From: Scenedesmus sp. ARA3
Lineage: Eukaryota; Chlorophyta; Chlorophyceae; Sphaeropleales; Scenedesmaceae
Direction: 5' to 3'
Length of the DNA: 64,000 bases
NCBI GenBank assembly: GCA_004335835.1
Contig: RWJK01001388.1
Location: 209,506 to 273,505, forward strand
Under the pieces are notes generated by a model. The model made no database searches. It worked only from the letters and a program-made list of their open reading frames with translations, and had not been told where the DNA came from. Of the stretch, positions 32,824-46,029 are shown one piece after another; the first letter of the stretch is position 1; the number at the start of each line of letters is the position of its first letter. A program made the position numbers and the translations under genes.

Positions 32824-34443
32824 AAAACGGGCTGTGTTCCCGTCGTGGTTTGACGTTCACGGTTTTGCTTGGTTGGGTTGGCGGCTGTGTGCGTGGCATT
32901 GCTAGTCGCTGCTGGCTTGTTGCCGTGCATGCGCCTGCGTGCGCTGCGTGTCTTGCTGGCGGTTTGCACTGGTGTCGCATTGCGATGCATGTGGCACATG
33001 TGATGAAACAAGATCCGAAGTATCCTGGACGAATGATAAACGTCAAATATGTCTAGACATATGCCCGGGATGTTGAACAGCTGATGCCACCTTGCAAGCC
33101 TTGTACAGCCAGCTGCTGTGCTGTGCTGCCGCCACAGTTTTGCAGACACAGAAATGCAACGCTCGCAGCGTAGCCAGATCGCGGCTAATTTGCAAGGTTA
33201 CAAATGGGGCTTCTCCACACCCTTTCACCGCCGTCTGTTTCCAGCCCCCTACTAGGGAGGGAGTCCCTCCACCCTCACTGAGCTACGCTCGCTGGTCACG
33301 GCTGAACGGGAACAGCAACGAGGACGAAGTTACTTGGGTGACCTTGCGCCCATGGAGCCAGTAACGAGCACATGGGGCAGTGCAAGCATCTCCCTAATGT
33401 CGAGGCAGAACATAGTAAAAGACCACCAGCTTGACCACTAGTACAGCCTGATCATCTCTGTGAGCTCTCCTGCTGGAGGAAGCCGATGCGTACGAGCAGC
33501 ACAAGCAGCACCTCCAGTGCCCGGATGCAAATGCCTGGAGGGCCCTGATCAAAAACCCCACAGCTTTTAAACATCGTGACACATACACAGCAGCAAATGT
33601 CCCCCCACCCAGAAAAGTGTGCTCATGCAGTGAGCACCAGGCATACAAATACCCCAAAACCTGCGATGCCACGAGAACGCCTGTCGCACTGCGGCGTGCC
33701 AGGGCATATGTTCACAGGAAATATGCACCCAAGCTATGCAATGTGCATGCTGTGGGTAACCAGAGCTCACACCAGCACCAGTACTCCAATGTATGGATGA
33801 TTGACAGGGCAGCAAGCTGTTGCGGCAAAGTGTGTAGAAGATAGCATGGTATCACACCTGTGCTTGTGCCAACCTTGTGCCAGTGTCACTGTGCCATAGA
33901 GGATCTACATGGTTGTAAATACACGTACCAGATGCAGAAGAACTTTGCCCAGAAAAACAATTGCGCAGGCCTTGCCTGCGCTTCTTGAAGAGCCCACTGC
34001 ATGATGCGTGCGCTGCACCTAGCGCATGCATTGTTCAATCAAAATCCTGCCTCTGTTTGAACTCACAGCTGTGCCAAATAATCTGATCAGTGGGCTCTGA
34101 TCACTGCTATAATCTACACACAATGCAAAGCCACCACGCGCAGTTCTTCCAGCATAACCCCCTCTGCTGCTGCACTGAACCTCCCTGCAATACCCAAACG
34201 TGTCCCTCAGACTGCCACCACCCCTCGGCGTTGCTGAAATGCTCAATCGAGCCACCGCCGCAACCCCACGACAACGCAGCAAGCGTAATGCATGGGCCAA
34301 CCCCGCAGTGCCGCGCAACTCCCGTGCCTCTCATCACTCCACCTTGCATGCACCTCACCATGCAGCACACCCTCGTACGGTTCACGTGCAGCCACCTCAG
34401 CTGAGGTGCCTAGCTGCAGCCGAACCCAGCACCCCATCCCAGC

Positions 34444-37400
34444 TCACTGTGCCTTGATTGCCACGCCGCCTGCAGCTGCGCTGTACACCTGGCGCGCCCT
34501 AATTACGCTCATGAGGTGGCAGAGGCCCAGCAGGGCCAGGCACAGGCAGTAGGCGTGGAAAGCTTGCTCGCCGCTGCCAAATGCTGCGGGGCTCAGCACC
34601 ACTGCCACAGTGATACCTACCTGGGGCAGCACCCTGCAACACAGCAACAACAGCGGCAGCAACAGCGCAGGAGGAAGATCAGCAAACTTTGCAGTGCTGG
34701 ACGAGCTAGGCGGACGCTGACGGCGCAGTCAGCTAAGTGTGCCTTGGGTTGCGTTGTAGCAGCTCTTCTAGCAACACGACCTGCCGGATTTGCACAGCAG
34801 CAGGAACTGTTGAACATGCGCAGATTTGCACAGCGCTGCGACACCCACCTGAGCAGTGGAAACGTCAGGCGCTCCGTCAGCAGCAGGGAGCGCCTCATCA
34901 CACTGCCAGCCCTGCCACCTGGGGCAGCTGCCAGCAGGTCCAGCACCTCCCCAGCAGCAGCAGGCACACCGGCAGCCTCGCAGATCAGCGCTGCAGCCAG
35001 CAGGCCCACCTGCAGTGATGTATCGACAGTGCAGCAACAGCAGGGCACAGCTATGGTATCAGTATGCCACGTTACAGTACAGCAGTGATTGTGACTAAAC
35101 CGCCTGGTCAACGCTGCCACCTCTGCAACACTTGGGCACAGCCATCGCCCAGGAAAGTACAGTACACATGCCAGTGCACAACACATTCATCATCTGCCAA
35201 AGCAAACAAACAATACCAAGGCGGCTAGAACAATAAGCCAGTCCGCCCACCTGGCTGCCCTTGTAGCTGGCCACGCTGTACACCAGCAGCAGCAGCGTGT
35301 ACTGCAGCAGCGCCAGCAGCTGCCCAGCCTGGTGCGCCGCCCTCGACCGCACCAGCAGCCACAGCCGGAACGCATAGTAGCCGGCAGCAGCACACGTCAG
35401 CAGCGTCGCCAGCTGCTGCACGTTGGCATCAGCAATCAGGCTGCCGATCGCGCTGCCGCCCAGGATGCTGTTAGCAATGAGTTTGACTGGCGTGACAACT
35501 GCAGGCCCAGCGCTGGTCAGCAGCTGCACTGCTGCGGCTGGCAGCGGCAGCGAGCGCGGCAGCAGCTCCAGCGGGTGTGACAGCAGCAGCAGCACCGCAG
35601 CTGCGGATGCTGCCGCGGAGAACGCCAGCTGGCACAGCAGCGAGCAGCAGCAGGCGCGCTGCAGCGGGCTGAGGCTGTTGTAGCGCTTGCTGGTCCAGCT
35701 GCCCAGCAGGCAGGCGATGCTGTGTAGCGCTGCAAACAGTGTTGATGTAATGGGCATCACCCACAGGATGGGCTGGCGCTGCACGATCATGCCGGCCAGC
35801 AGGAAGTAGACCGCCAGCAGCACCTGCAGCAACAACATCCAGGTTGCGGGAAACAAAGAGCAGGCGCGTGAGGGCAAGCGTGCGGTGATGACCACGGCTG
35901 CATATGCAGCAGGTCCAATATGCATTCACTGCACGTTATGCTGCCGCTGCATGAGCAAGCCTCAGTCGTGCCGCCAACCAATCTTGTGCAGCCCACCTGT
36001 GTGATGGAGTCCGACGGCAGCTGCTGCTGCAGCTCCTGCTTGACCCACGCCACGCTGCTGCCAGCCACATCACCCACAGCCACTGCCGCCATTGCACGCG
36101 CCCGCGCAACTGTGCCGGCGTGGCTGGCTGCTGCTGCTGCTGGGCGCTTCTCCCAGGTCACGTGGAAGTCGTGGATGTACTTGGCGTCAAACGCGGCCTC
36201 GCAGTACGCAAAGTAGAAGTCGTACTGCGCAGCAGGACAGATTGAACACAAAGGGCAGAATCAGCTCACTGCCGGAACAAAGCAGCGTGCGTGCCTCTGG
36301 TACCAACCCTTGTACAGCCAGTGATTTGCCGGCCCTGCCGCAGCTGCCTGACGATGCCAATGCCGCAGCAGAGCCCTAATAACCTTGAGCCAGAACTTGT
36401 GGCAGCCTGCCACCCCAAAGGGTTGTGAGACCTGAGCAACCACACTTTTTACACACATGTCGTACAGCAGCACGCTGCTCACCTTGAGCCAGAACTTGTC
36501 GCTGTAGCCCAGCGCCAGCACGTCGCGCCTGCGCTTGCCCCAGGCCTCGCGCCATGCGCGAAGCGTGATGGCATAGTCGGGCCCAATGTCGCGCACAGCT
36601 GTGACTGCCAGGTCGGTGCCGCGCGCTGCCTCTACCATGGCACCCATGCTGGGCAGGTGGCCACCTGTGTGGCAAGTAGGACGTGCACAGTGATGAGTGT
36701 CGTGCAGGTGCAGCACATGGAGCAAGGTGAGGCAGCAAGGCTGGTGGCGGTTCTGATAGCACCTGGCATAATTTGGCAGTCACACACAGCATTGTCTCCG
36801 TTCTGGATGATGCCTCTGCTCCGCGCACGGCCACCGCTTCATGCCTGCCAGTCATGCACCAAACAAAAGCATGATGCAAATGAGCTGCGATGCTGCAGCA
36901 AGGAGTGCGCAGTCACCTGGGAAGATGTGCTCGCGGATGAAGTCGCTCTCCCTGCAGTACTTCTCATAGCGCTCGTCAGGCTGCGCAATCACCTGCGGTA
37001 CACATGCGTTCACAGCAAGCAGACCCAAGAAGTCAAGATACTGCTTGGTTTAACATTCTTCATACTAAACGCCCACCAAGTGACTAGGACAAGATCTGAT
37101 GCTTGAAAGTTGACACGCAGCACTGAGCATTACTGCAGCTGCTTCATTTAGACAGCACGTGGCAGCACACCAAGAGCTGCACGCCCGTGGCCAGTTCCTT
37201 GATTCACCGCCTGTACATCTGGCAGCACAGCTGCTTGCAAACGCACCTGGATCACTGCCTTGCCCCCTGGCTTGAGTGCAGCGTTGATGGTGGCAAAGTA
37301 GCTGACCAGGTGCTCATGGCCCACAGCCTCAATCATCTCAATGGACACCACCTTGTCATAGCTGCCCAAGTTGGGGCAGTCCCTGCAGCAGCAATAGCAC

Positions 37401-40400
37401 AGACGGTTGTGACATGTTAGTCAATTGCCTGCACGGATACGCATGACCAACAGCCGCGGCTACTGCTTGCATCAACGAGCTGTTCACACAACTAGGCATA
37501 GACCAAAGCACAGAGCTCTGGAAGTGCCTGCTGCTGCTCTGCTTCAGGCAAAACAAGAAACACAGCCTCAACAAGGTCACCAGCCGCACCTGTAGTCGCA
37601 GAAGAGCAGCGTGACCTTGTCGCTGAGCCCTGCTGCTGCCACGCGCGCGGTTGCCTCAGCCAGCTGCTCCTTGCTCAGTGTGAGGCCAGTCACCCTGCAC
37701 AGCCGCACACAAAAACATGAGGCTGTCAGGAGCATGAAAATTGCAGCAGCACAGCGCCGCAGGGTGTTGCAGAATCTGCATGTTGCCCTGTTGGCGGACA
37801 TCTACCACCACCACCTGTAACATATCAGGAGTTGCCAACTTGCCGAGCTGACGCTGGTCTGTCCATTTGTCCTGCTGCTGCTCCTGCTGCGCACCTGCAA
37901 CCGCGGGTGGATGCTGCGCGCATCGCAAAGCTGCCCCAGCCGCATCCGATCTCCAGCACGTGATCGCTGGGCTGCAGGTCGGCGGCTGCGATGACTGCGT
38001 CCAGCTTGGCCATCTGTGCTGCCTTCAGGTCGCCCTGCTGCTCCTGTAGGAGATAATGCAGGCACAAACAAAACAGCAGCGTGTGAGGAAGTTTGTCAAA
38101 CAAGGAGAAGACTGCTGCGGGACGCACCCCCAAACCTACAGCAGCATCCAGCACAGTTGAGCTAGTGTTGGCAGCAGGAGCTGCTGCTTATGCGCTATAC
38201 TGAGCTGCTGGCATGATGTAACAAGACAGCAGCAGCTGCAAACTGGGGGAATGCTGTATAGCACACGACATCTGCGTCAGAACAGCTTTGTCTCTTCTGC
38301 ATCAATACGCCTCTGCACCGCAACAGTGACTGCCATGCTTGCATGCCGCTGTGCTGTGTGCGCCGCACCTGTGTGTGCACGCCCGCGCTGTAAGTCATGC
38401 TCTCATCCAGGAACGTGGCGTACATGGCATTGCCAGCGTCGTAGTGCTCCTCAATGTTCTTGCGCGATCCTGTACAGAGTATGCAGCAGCATACAGAAGC
38501 AACACGGTCAGCAGCCTGCTGGCAAAGATGGTGAAAAGCACGGCAACGATCGCAAGGCGCTGAGTAAACTCTTTTGTGGTTGGCAACGCCAGCACGCCCC
38601 CAGCCCGGCCCGCCTAGCCATCTCACCCTCGCGCGTGTTGCTGCGCCGCGCGTGTGCTGCCGCCAGCAGCTTCTCGTTGGCCCACTGCGCCAGGCCCAGC
38701 ATGCCCTTCTGGCCTTCTAGGTTGCGTGCGTTGGCCACCATGAGCGCCATGAATGAGCCCAGGTCATCCACCAGGTAGTCGCCATCCATGTAGGCCTCGC
38801 CCAGGCCCACGTCGGTGCGCTGCACCACCTGCAGTGGAAAACAGCAACATGAAATGGAGCCAACAAGTGGCGAAGGTGCAAAGGAAGGCAGGCGGGTTAC
38901 GCATTACTTGTGCACTAGTCGCCCCCTGCACAACCCGCACAACCATCCAGGCAGGCGTAAAGGAGATGACCAATGGTATATCTACGTGTTTCTGCATGCC
39001 GTACTTTACTGTTGTATAACCTACAAAGGACTGCCGCCTTCAATTTGGCATTTGCGTGTGTTGGAGAGCGCTGTACTCACCTTCCTGAACATGTCCATGC
39101 GCAGCACGCGCACTGTGGCGCTCCTCGGCGGCAGCCCGCGCCATTCCTCGCCTGCACAGCCACAGGCAGAGCCCCACAATGTCAGCAGCAGCTCGCCAAG
39201 CACCAACACAGTGCGTGTGCGAGCTTGCAGAACAGGCGAGCTTAGGTCTCAACACGCAACACTGCACATAGCGATGCACAGCTGTGCATGCGTTGATTCA
39301 AACAGACCCGGAAAAAATTACACACCTGCAGGCACTGGCGCTGGCACGGTGTGCTCAGCGCCGCCGTAGTGGCGCTCCTCGCCATTGGGCAGGATGAGCC
39401 GCAGCTGGCCCTGGCTGACAGCAGCGCGTCCAAACCTGCACCCAGACACAACAGCAGCAGCAGGTCAGGAAGTTGGGTCGCAATTAGTCGGCAACGTCGA
39501 GCAGCACAACGCTGCAATGCATCTGAGGGACGCTAACAACCAGCAAGAGGCCTTTAAGAGCAGCAATCCTTCATAAATCAAGCAGTGCTGGCGCTGCTGC
39601 TCCAGTTAACCGCGCCTGCAGCCGCTGCTGTCCTGCAAGCATCCTTATCACACGCAACAGCCACATCACAAGCCGCTGTCCACAGACCTGTCGAACAGGG
39701 CCAGCCACAGCATGTCTGTCAGGCCCATCTTTGGGCTTGTTGCGATGCCACTGCCCCAGGGCACCTCTGCACCCAACAGCCGCGCAGCAGCCACGCCGGC
39801 CTTGATGCCGTCCTCGTGGAAGCCATAGGAGGCCCAGGCCCCGGCAAAGAACACGCCGCCGGTGCCCTGGATTGCTGGCAGGCGCGCCTGCGCCGCGTAG
39901 GACTCATAGCTGCAGAAGATTTGCAGGGATTGCAGGAGGAAAAGTGTGGGTTTGTGGTTGTCAGCTGCAGAGTAGCCAACTCCATGGAACGTTGATGACA
40001 AACAACATTGAAGGATGCAGAGTCATTTAGTGCTAACATAGCAGCAAAGTTGCAATTTGACTGCAGATAGCGCCTCTCCACCCATTGAAATACACGTGTG
40101 TACCCTCAGCAGCAGCTGCAGCTGTTTTCACGAAGTGCGGGATTCATGGCCTCAGAACACCAGCACACCTGTACACAGGGTGCGCCAGCTGCAGCTTGCG
40201 GATTATGGTGTTTGCTGCAGGAGGTTGGGGCGGGTTCAGTGTCGCAAACATCTCCGGCGCCTCTGCTGGCAGGTGCTGCAGGCGGTTGAGCCAGTAGCTG
40301 ACAGTGACGGCAGCCTCGTCAGAAGTGCCAGTGCTGCCCTGCAAGCACGCACGCCAGTGCATCCAACCAAGTGCGTCAGTATTGCTGCATGTGTGCAGAA

Positions 40401-43029
40401 CGGGCTGGGATCAACACATGCAGGTGGCAGTACATCTGCAGTGTGTGCCTCACTGTCAGCCAGTACTTCGTCTTGCAGGACTGTTAATGTTACATATGTC
40501 TTTCCTCCCTGTATGGTCACATTCTCACCAGGAAATTCCAGCTGGCCCAAGCCTTCTTGTCCACCGGCATCAGCTGCACATCCGTGTGCAGGTACACGTC
40601 GTTGTTGTTGTAGGGGATGGCAGACAGCACAGCACGCTCCTCCTTGGTGGCTCCCTGCCCCAGGATCTGCAGGCTGATGTCGCTGTGCGTGGCCAGCACG
40701 ACAGCGTCAAATGTCTCCTTCTTGCCTGCAGCTGTGATGAGCGTGACGCTGCCGTTGCTGTTGCGCTGCAGGGAAGATATGGGTGTGCTGGTGCGCACGT
40801 CCGGCAGCTCTGTAGGCAGGCAGCAGACGCAAAAGGGTTCAAGCAGCAGGTCAGGTGCTTGCAGGAGCATGCTGCACCTGCTGTCTTCCTACCATTAACT
40901 GCATGCAAAGATACACAGACCACTGCTGAATGGCTGCCGCTACGCTGCCTACGAACATCAAGGTAGTGCAGGGTTTATGCGGGCCTGCTGGGCCAACAGC
41001 TGCTGACCTGCCAGCACTTTGTCAACGTAGGTCTTGCTGCGGCCCTTCACCACGCGCCAGCAGGGCCGCTGCACCAGGTCCAGCAGGTGGTGGTTCACCC
41101 AGAAGCGCACCAGCATCTGCACAGGAAAGGCCAGCACCTGCAGGCGGCAGCAGAGAATGGCGCAGAAAGACAGCCATGACAGGTACGTGGGCATGCTATG
41201 TGGGCCAACAACTACAGCAGGTCATGAGTCAGCACACCAGCGTCACTGCTGTCTATTGCTTGTAGTTTACTTGCTGCCAGCCTTGCTTGCCACTGCTCCT
41301 GTTGCTCCTGCCAGCGTCCCCTGCTACTGCTGCAAGCCGCACCAGGCTTGCGTGCAGTCCAAGATAAACTCAGCCCCGCACAGCTACTGCGGCATGTTCT
41401 CACCGTTGCGTTTGGCACGCTCCACACTGCCGCGCACATGGGCAGCACGTAGTTGTTCTTGAAGGACTCGCTGTAGCCCTGCTCCTGCAAGTACTGCCCC
41501 AGGGTCACGCCCTTGAACACATGCGCCTGCGCAGGGTCCAGCACCTGGCAACAGCAGCGGAAGCACAACCGGCAGACAACTCAATACCATGCAGCAGGCA
41601 ACGCTTCAGCATACTGTGCAAGAGGGGCACAGCATAAGCTATAGTACACCCTGGCTTGAGCAACTTTGCTGCCTGCCCTTGCTGATCCATTGCTTGACTG
41701 TGTCACAAAGCCACTGCTGTCCTGCAGGCCGCAAGGTGTCCTGCAAGCGTGGCGTGATTTGGCATGCGTCCACTGCCAGCCAGCAGCTGTCCTGCAAGCC
41801 GCGCCCTGCACTGCATGCCGAGCCCTGTCCTGCAAGCTGCTCTGCACTGCTGCCTCACCTTTGGCGCCTCGCGGCCGAAGCGGATGACGTCGTAGATCAT
41901 GCGCAGGAAGCTGGGGCTGAGCAGGTTGCGCTTCTGCACAAAGATGGTGCTCAGGTCGTGGCTGGCCCACTCCAGCTTGCCTCCATCCATTGAGAGGCTG
42001 AAAGACATCTCAGAGGGCTCAGTGTCAACATCAAGGGCCTCCAGGAAGCCCACAAGGTTGGGGTAGGTGGTGAGGTTGTAGACCTGCAGGAGAGCGGGAT
42101 GCAGTTGTGATGCGACAGTGCAGAAAAAGATGCAGGTGGAAGGTGGGGAGAGAGTATACAGCAGATGTGTCGCGGCGGCGAGGAGCTTGGAGTGCTTGGT
42201 GCACACAGTGGGCAGCTAGAACTGCTTTGAGCAGTGTGCAGAAAGTCTCCCAAGAGCAAGGGTGCATGCAAGCTGGTGTGTGCATGGGTATTCTGGTGCG
42301 AAGCACCAGCACTGTTGTTCTGGGTGTGCAAGTTAGGGTTGTTGGGGGCAGGGTGCATGTGCTACAAGCACAAGGTAGATATGTCAACTGCTGCTGTGAA
42401 ATTGCAGTGTCTGGGTGCACCGCGTGTGCCTGATGCTGCCCTGCTCAGATGATGCAAGGAAACTGGCATCTGCTGCTGTGACGTACTGCACGACGCCTGT
42501 GCTAGTCTGCTCCCTTGACAACGTGGCTTGCCGAACCCTACCAAACTAATTTCTTGCTGTAAGCTGTTGACAAAGGTTACTATTTGCTTGACCAACCAGC
42601 AACAGCTGCAACTGGCTGGCGGGTGACATGATGCACAGGCTCTGGTCACTGCTGCCTGCCACTGCTGCTCCTTAGATGTTCCAATCAGCAGCGGCGACAC
42701 AACCAGCTGCATGTTCCGCACCTGAAACCCGAGATCAACTGGCCATTGACCAGTGCTGTCGGTCAGCGTGTGACCACCGCATGAAGGCTCGGCCTCGAAC
42801 AGGGTCACCTTTGCACCGCTCCTGCACACGCACAAAAACAAACACCTTAAATCAAAAGAAAGGTATATCTCTTGGCGAATAATTATTTGATCAGGAACGC
42901 TAAGCGAGGCTGTAAAGCAGGCTCGACAATCCAAACTCCCCCAAACTCCTCCTACCTGTGCAGCAGCCACGCGCTGCTAAGACCGGTGATGCCGCTTCCA
43001 ACCACGGCGATGCGTTTGCCTGTAGCCAT
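34444..43029 (-). CDS. FAD-dependent oxidoreductase / cyclopropane-fatty-acyl-phospholipid synthase with C-terminal membrane domain
   Basis: Twenty-one exons, all phase-consistent, give about 1,208 residues. Exon boundaries on the minus strand are 42956-43029, 42722-42821, 41859-42083, 41404-41544, 41008-41137, 40529-40809, 40169-40338, 39688-39909, 39326-39435, 39081-39151, 38627-38828, 38369-38469, 37895-38043, 37590-37694, 37247-37382, 36917-36992, 36483-36664, 35997-36224, 35251-35823, 34849-35009 and 34444-34633. Residues 1-485 are the amine-oxidase-like FAD module (IAVVGSGITGLSSA; GGVFFAGAWASYGFHEDG). Residues about 560-840 are the SAM-dependent synthase (EHYDAGNAMY, LEIGCGWGS, VVSIEMIEAVGHEH, YFAYCEAAFDAKYIHDF). 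It adds a methylene bridge to unsaturated acyl chains of phospholipids. The first two modules match plant enzymes of about 870 residues. The last 308 residues are hydrophobic and polytopic, which is unusual. Confidence 0.92.
36383..36404 (-). repeat. Short echo of the 3' edge of cyclopropane-synthase exon 17
   Basis: cttgagccagaacttgt repeats the exon-17 end (KFWLK) about 100 bp into the following intron. It reads His-Lys-Phe-Trp-Leu-Lys before a GTTATT donor. Confidence 0.7.
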
Positions 43030-44837
43030 TGCTGCAGGCCAAGTGCGGTGCCTGAATATGCTACTTTGCAGCCACACACCACACAGCAGCACCTCAGCAA
43101 GTGCTGTTGGCTGTCAGCACCGCTGGCATAGTATATAAGCAGCACGTCACTGTACGTGTTTGCTTTGTTGCAGCAGGTGCACTAGAACAGCATGGTATGT
43201 GCCTGTTACAACCCTGACACCTGCGCCCTGCAGCCTGAACCTCACTGTTCAAATATGTATGCCCACAGCAGTTCAAGTACCCCACAGCAACAGCCCCGCC
43301 GTTTACACTGACATTCACGCAACTGTCAAAAACTTCTGTATCACCACATACATAGCACACATGGCTGCAGGTACACATTGCCTCCTCAAAGGAAGCAGCC
43401 GATGTGTCAGAATGACAGGCAGCAGTGCTGCTGCCATGCTTTGCCAGCGCCAGGCCAGAAGCAGCTAACCCAGAGCTAACACCAATGGTCAAGCCCTATA
43501 CACTCCAAAACACAGCAGAGTCTGAAGATGATTCATGAGCAGCAGCACGGGTTGCTGCTGCAACCCAAGTAAGGTAGCAAGCGCAGCACAACACTGCAGA
43601 TGCCTCTGTGCAGGCATCCCAACGATATGATACAGCAGAAAACCATACGCTGCTGCTACATTGACTCAGACAGTGCAACGAGGCGCGCATGCTTGATGCG
43701 GTGAGTGCAGTCAACAGCATAACCGACGTACACAGACAAACAACCCTAGTGCAAGGAAACGTACAACCATTGGCACCGCTTTGAGCGGTATTTCGTGTGT
43801 GTTATCAACCAAAACATGCTGGCTGCAACAACTGCTGTGCATCAGCTGTTGCAAGCGCAAGCAGCGAACACATTCAGGCCTGCAACAACAGCTGCCCACA
43901 CTATACACTAGCAGGCGCTGCAGGAGTTTCAGGTTGCTGTATGCATGTAGCATTGTTGTGTACCACAAATTGAGACACACAGCAAAGAGCATGATCAAAT
44001 GACGATTGGTTTGCGCAAAAGAACCTGCCTTGCACCTTGCACCCTGTCAATGCCACTGCCAGAAGAGCCGAGCTCAGCACCTTCTTGCTTACTCTGCTGT
44101 GAGAGTGCATAGCTTGTAAAGCACGAGAGACTCTGAGAGTCTGCATGCAACTGTGCAAGTGCCAGGATTGGTTCTGAGACAGCACTCGGCATGCGCACCA
44201 AACCTACTGCAACACCCAAGCATCTTGATGGCTCCAGGAGACCACCCAGAGCTGCTAACGCTCGAGTAAACATGCGACCTGGTTGATTTGACCGGCATAA
44301 TGCTGGAGTTTAGCATGAGTCATGACTGCAGGTGTATCGTCAACATTCACAACTGCGCATGGTGGCCACACAGAAGCGTCCCACAGCTGATCCCTCTATA
44401 AACCAGCTGAACAATGCTTTGCACGCTGCGAGCACAGCCGACAGCAGTAGCCATACCATGGCAACAGTAGCACTGTATCTGACACGCTGTTGCTGCGTAA
44501 AAAGCAGCACGGCTGCTACAGCAGCACACCTCCTGCCTATTAGTGATCAGCCCAGTAATAATCCCCCTGGCTCTACTGCAGCGCAGCTGCCAACGGCTAG
44601 CAGCAGCAGCAGAGCAAACATGTACAGTTTTGACTTCACTGATGACCGCAGTCGGCTGCCAGAAGCAGTGGCACAGCATCTACGGTCTCGCAACAGCCAC
44701 AGCCCTGCAGACGCCTGTCCACAACGCCTAGAAGCAGTAGCGGAACATGTACAAGTTTGCAACAGCATGGCCCAGCACAGAAAGCTGTGCACAGCCACTA
44801 GAAGCAGCAGCAACACTCTCACAGCTGGCTCTGCCAA
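43030..44837. other. Intergenic region
   Basis: Apart from the TATA-like box, nothing coding was recognised. Near 44729-44765 there is a copy of the transporter's final coding segment (tagcggaacatgtacaagtt), an echo of its 3' end. Confidence 0.45.
43131..43139 (-). promoter_or_regulatory. TATA-like box upstream of the cyclopropane-synthase gene
   Basis: Minus-strand ttatatac lies about 100 bp before the ATG at 43029, in otherwise GC-rich sequence. Position and sequence fit a core promoter; function is inferred. Confidence 0.4.
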
Positions 44838-45978
44838 CTAAAAACAGTAGCGGAACATGTACAGGTTTGCGATGGCCACTGTGGCGATGGTGACAGGTAT
44901 GCCCACACGCATCCAGCCCAGGAAGCTCATGGGAAAGCCCTGGCGCTCCAGGACTGAGTGGCAGCAGCAGCAGCAGGCGGCAGCAGGCGGCAGCATAGCC
45001 GGCAGCACAGAGGGCAGCGCAAGGGCGTCAAAACGTGCTGGACACACCGTCAAAGCAAGCGGTGGGCTACACATCACGAGCTGTGCAACATTGAGGTGCG
45101 AACTGCAAGGAGTGAGGCCGTACAGGGTGCCGCTCACTTGTGGCAGTGACGATGTTGGCACTGGCGCCGATGAGTGTGGCGTTGCCTCCAAAGCACGCAC
45201 CAAACGCGAGCGCCCACGCCAGTGTCTGCAGCACACAGGAGCAGCAGGTGTGAATCACAGCTCCAGCCGCCTCGTTGGCTCGCTTTGACGCACATAAGGC
45301 ATGTGCCGGGCAACAGCTGCGCGTGCAGTGTGCGGCGCAGACAAGTTTCATTGCGCGCACATACGCTGTGCCTGCTGCTCAGATGCATGCACAGGATGTT
45401 GATGCAGCTGCACTTAGTGTGCAAGCACTTGGCTCACTTGAATGTTCAGGCCCAGCCCAGATGAAGCCAAGAAGTCGATAACAGGCACCATCCTGCAAGA
45501 CAACATGACACAAGTAGTGTCGGCACAGTGTATAGCATAATGGCAAACACTCAACAGGCGATGGCAGCAAGCACATAGAAGCAGCACGTGCTATGCAATT
45601 GATCATGCGGGACCTGGCACAACGTCTTGATGTAAGCTGCACAGCTGAGCTTGGTTCACAATCATGTTGCCGTAGCTGTTCAACTGCAGGGTGCGGCCTC
45701 CACTGCTGCTCACGTGATGGTGTATGGAATGTTGTCCTGCAAGCAGCAAACACAGCAAGGCAGACAGCAGCGTTGGTTCAGCAGCAGTGTGGCTAAGTGG
45801 TGTCAGCCTGCAGCACAGCTTGTAGAGCCTCCCAGAGCTGCGTGGTGGGGTACCGGGTACCACATCAGCAGCAGGATAAACCCAAAGCACACAATTGACA
45901 AGCCAAAAGCAGGGGCGCTTGGGTCAGGTCAAGCTGTATCTTGCTGCTGCTGTTGCTGATGTGACAAGCCTAGCAATG

Positions 45979-46029
<51 letters not shown>

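Larger units (their letters stand above)
31454..34443. other. Intergenic region between convergent SNF2 and cyclopropane-synthase genes
   Basis: It holds the terminal-exon echo and a truncated retroposon at 32783-32823. No gene was recognised on either strand. Confidence 0.45.

Noticed and set aside
33394..34443. Small genes in the SNF2/cyclopropane-synthase intergenic region
   Set aside because: Open frames are short, differ on both strands, and lack motifs or splice structure.
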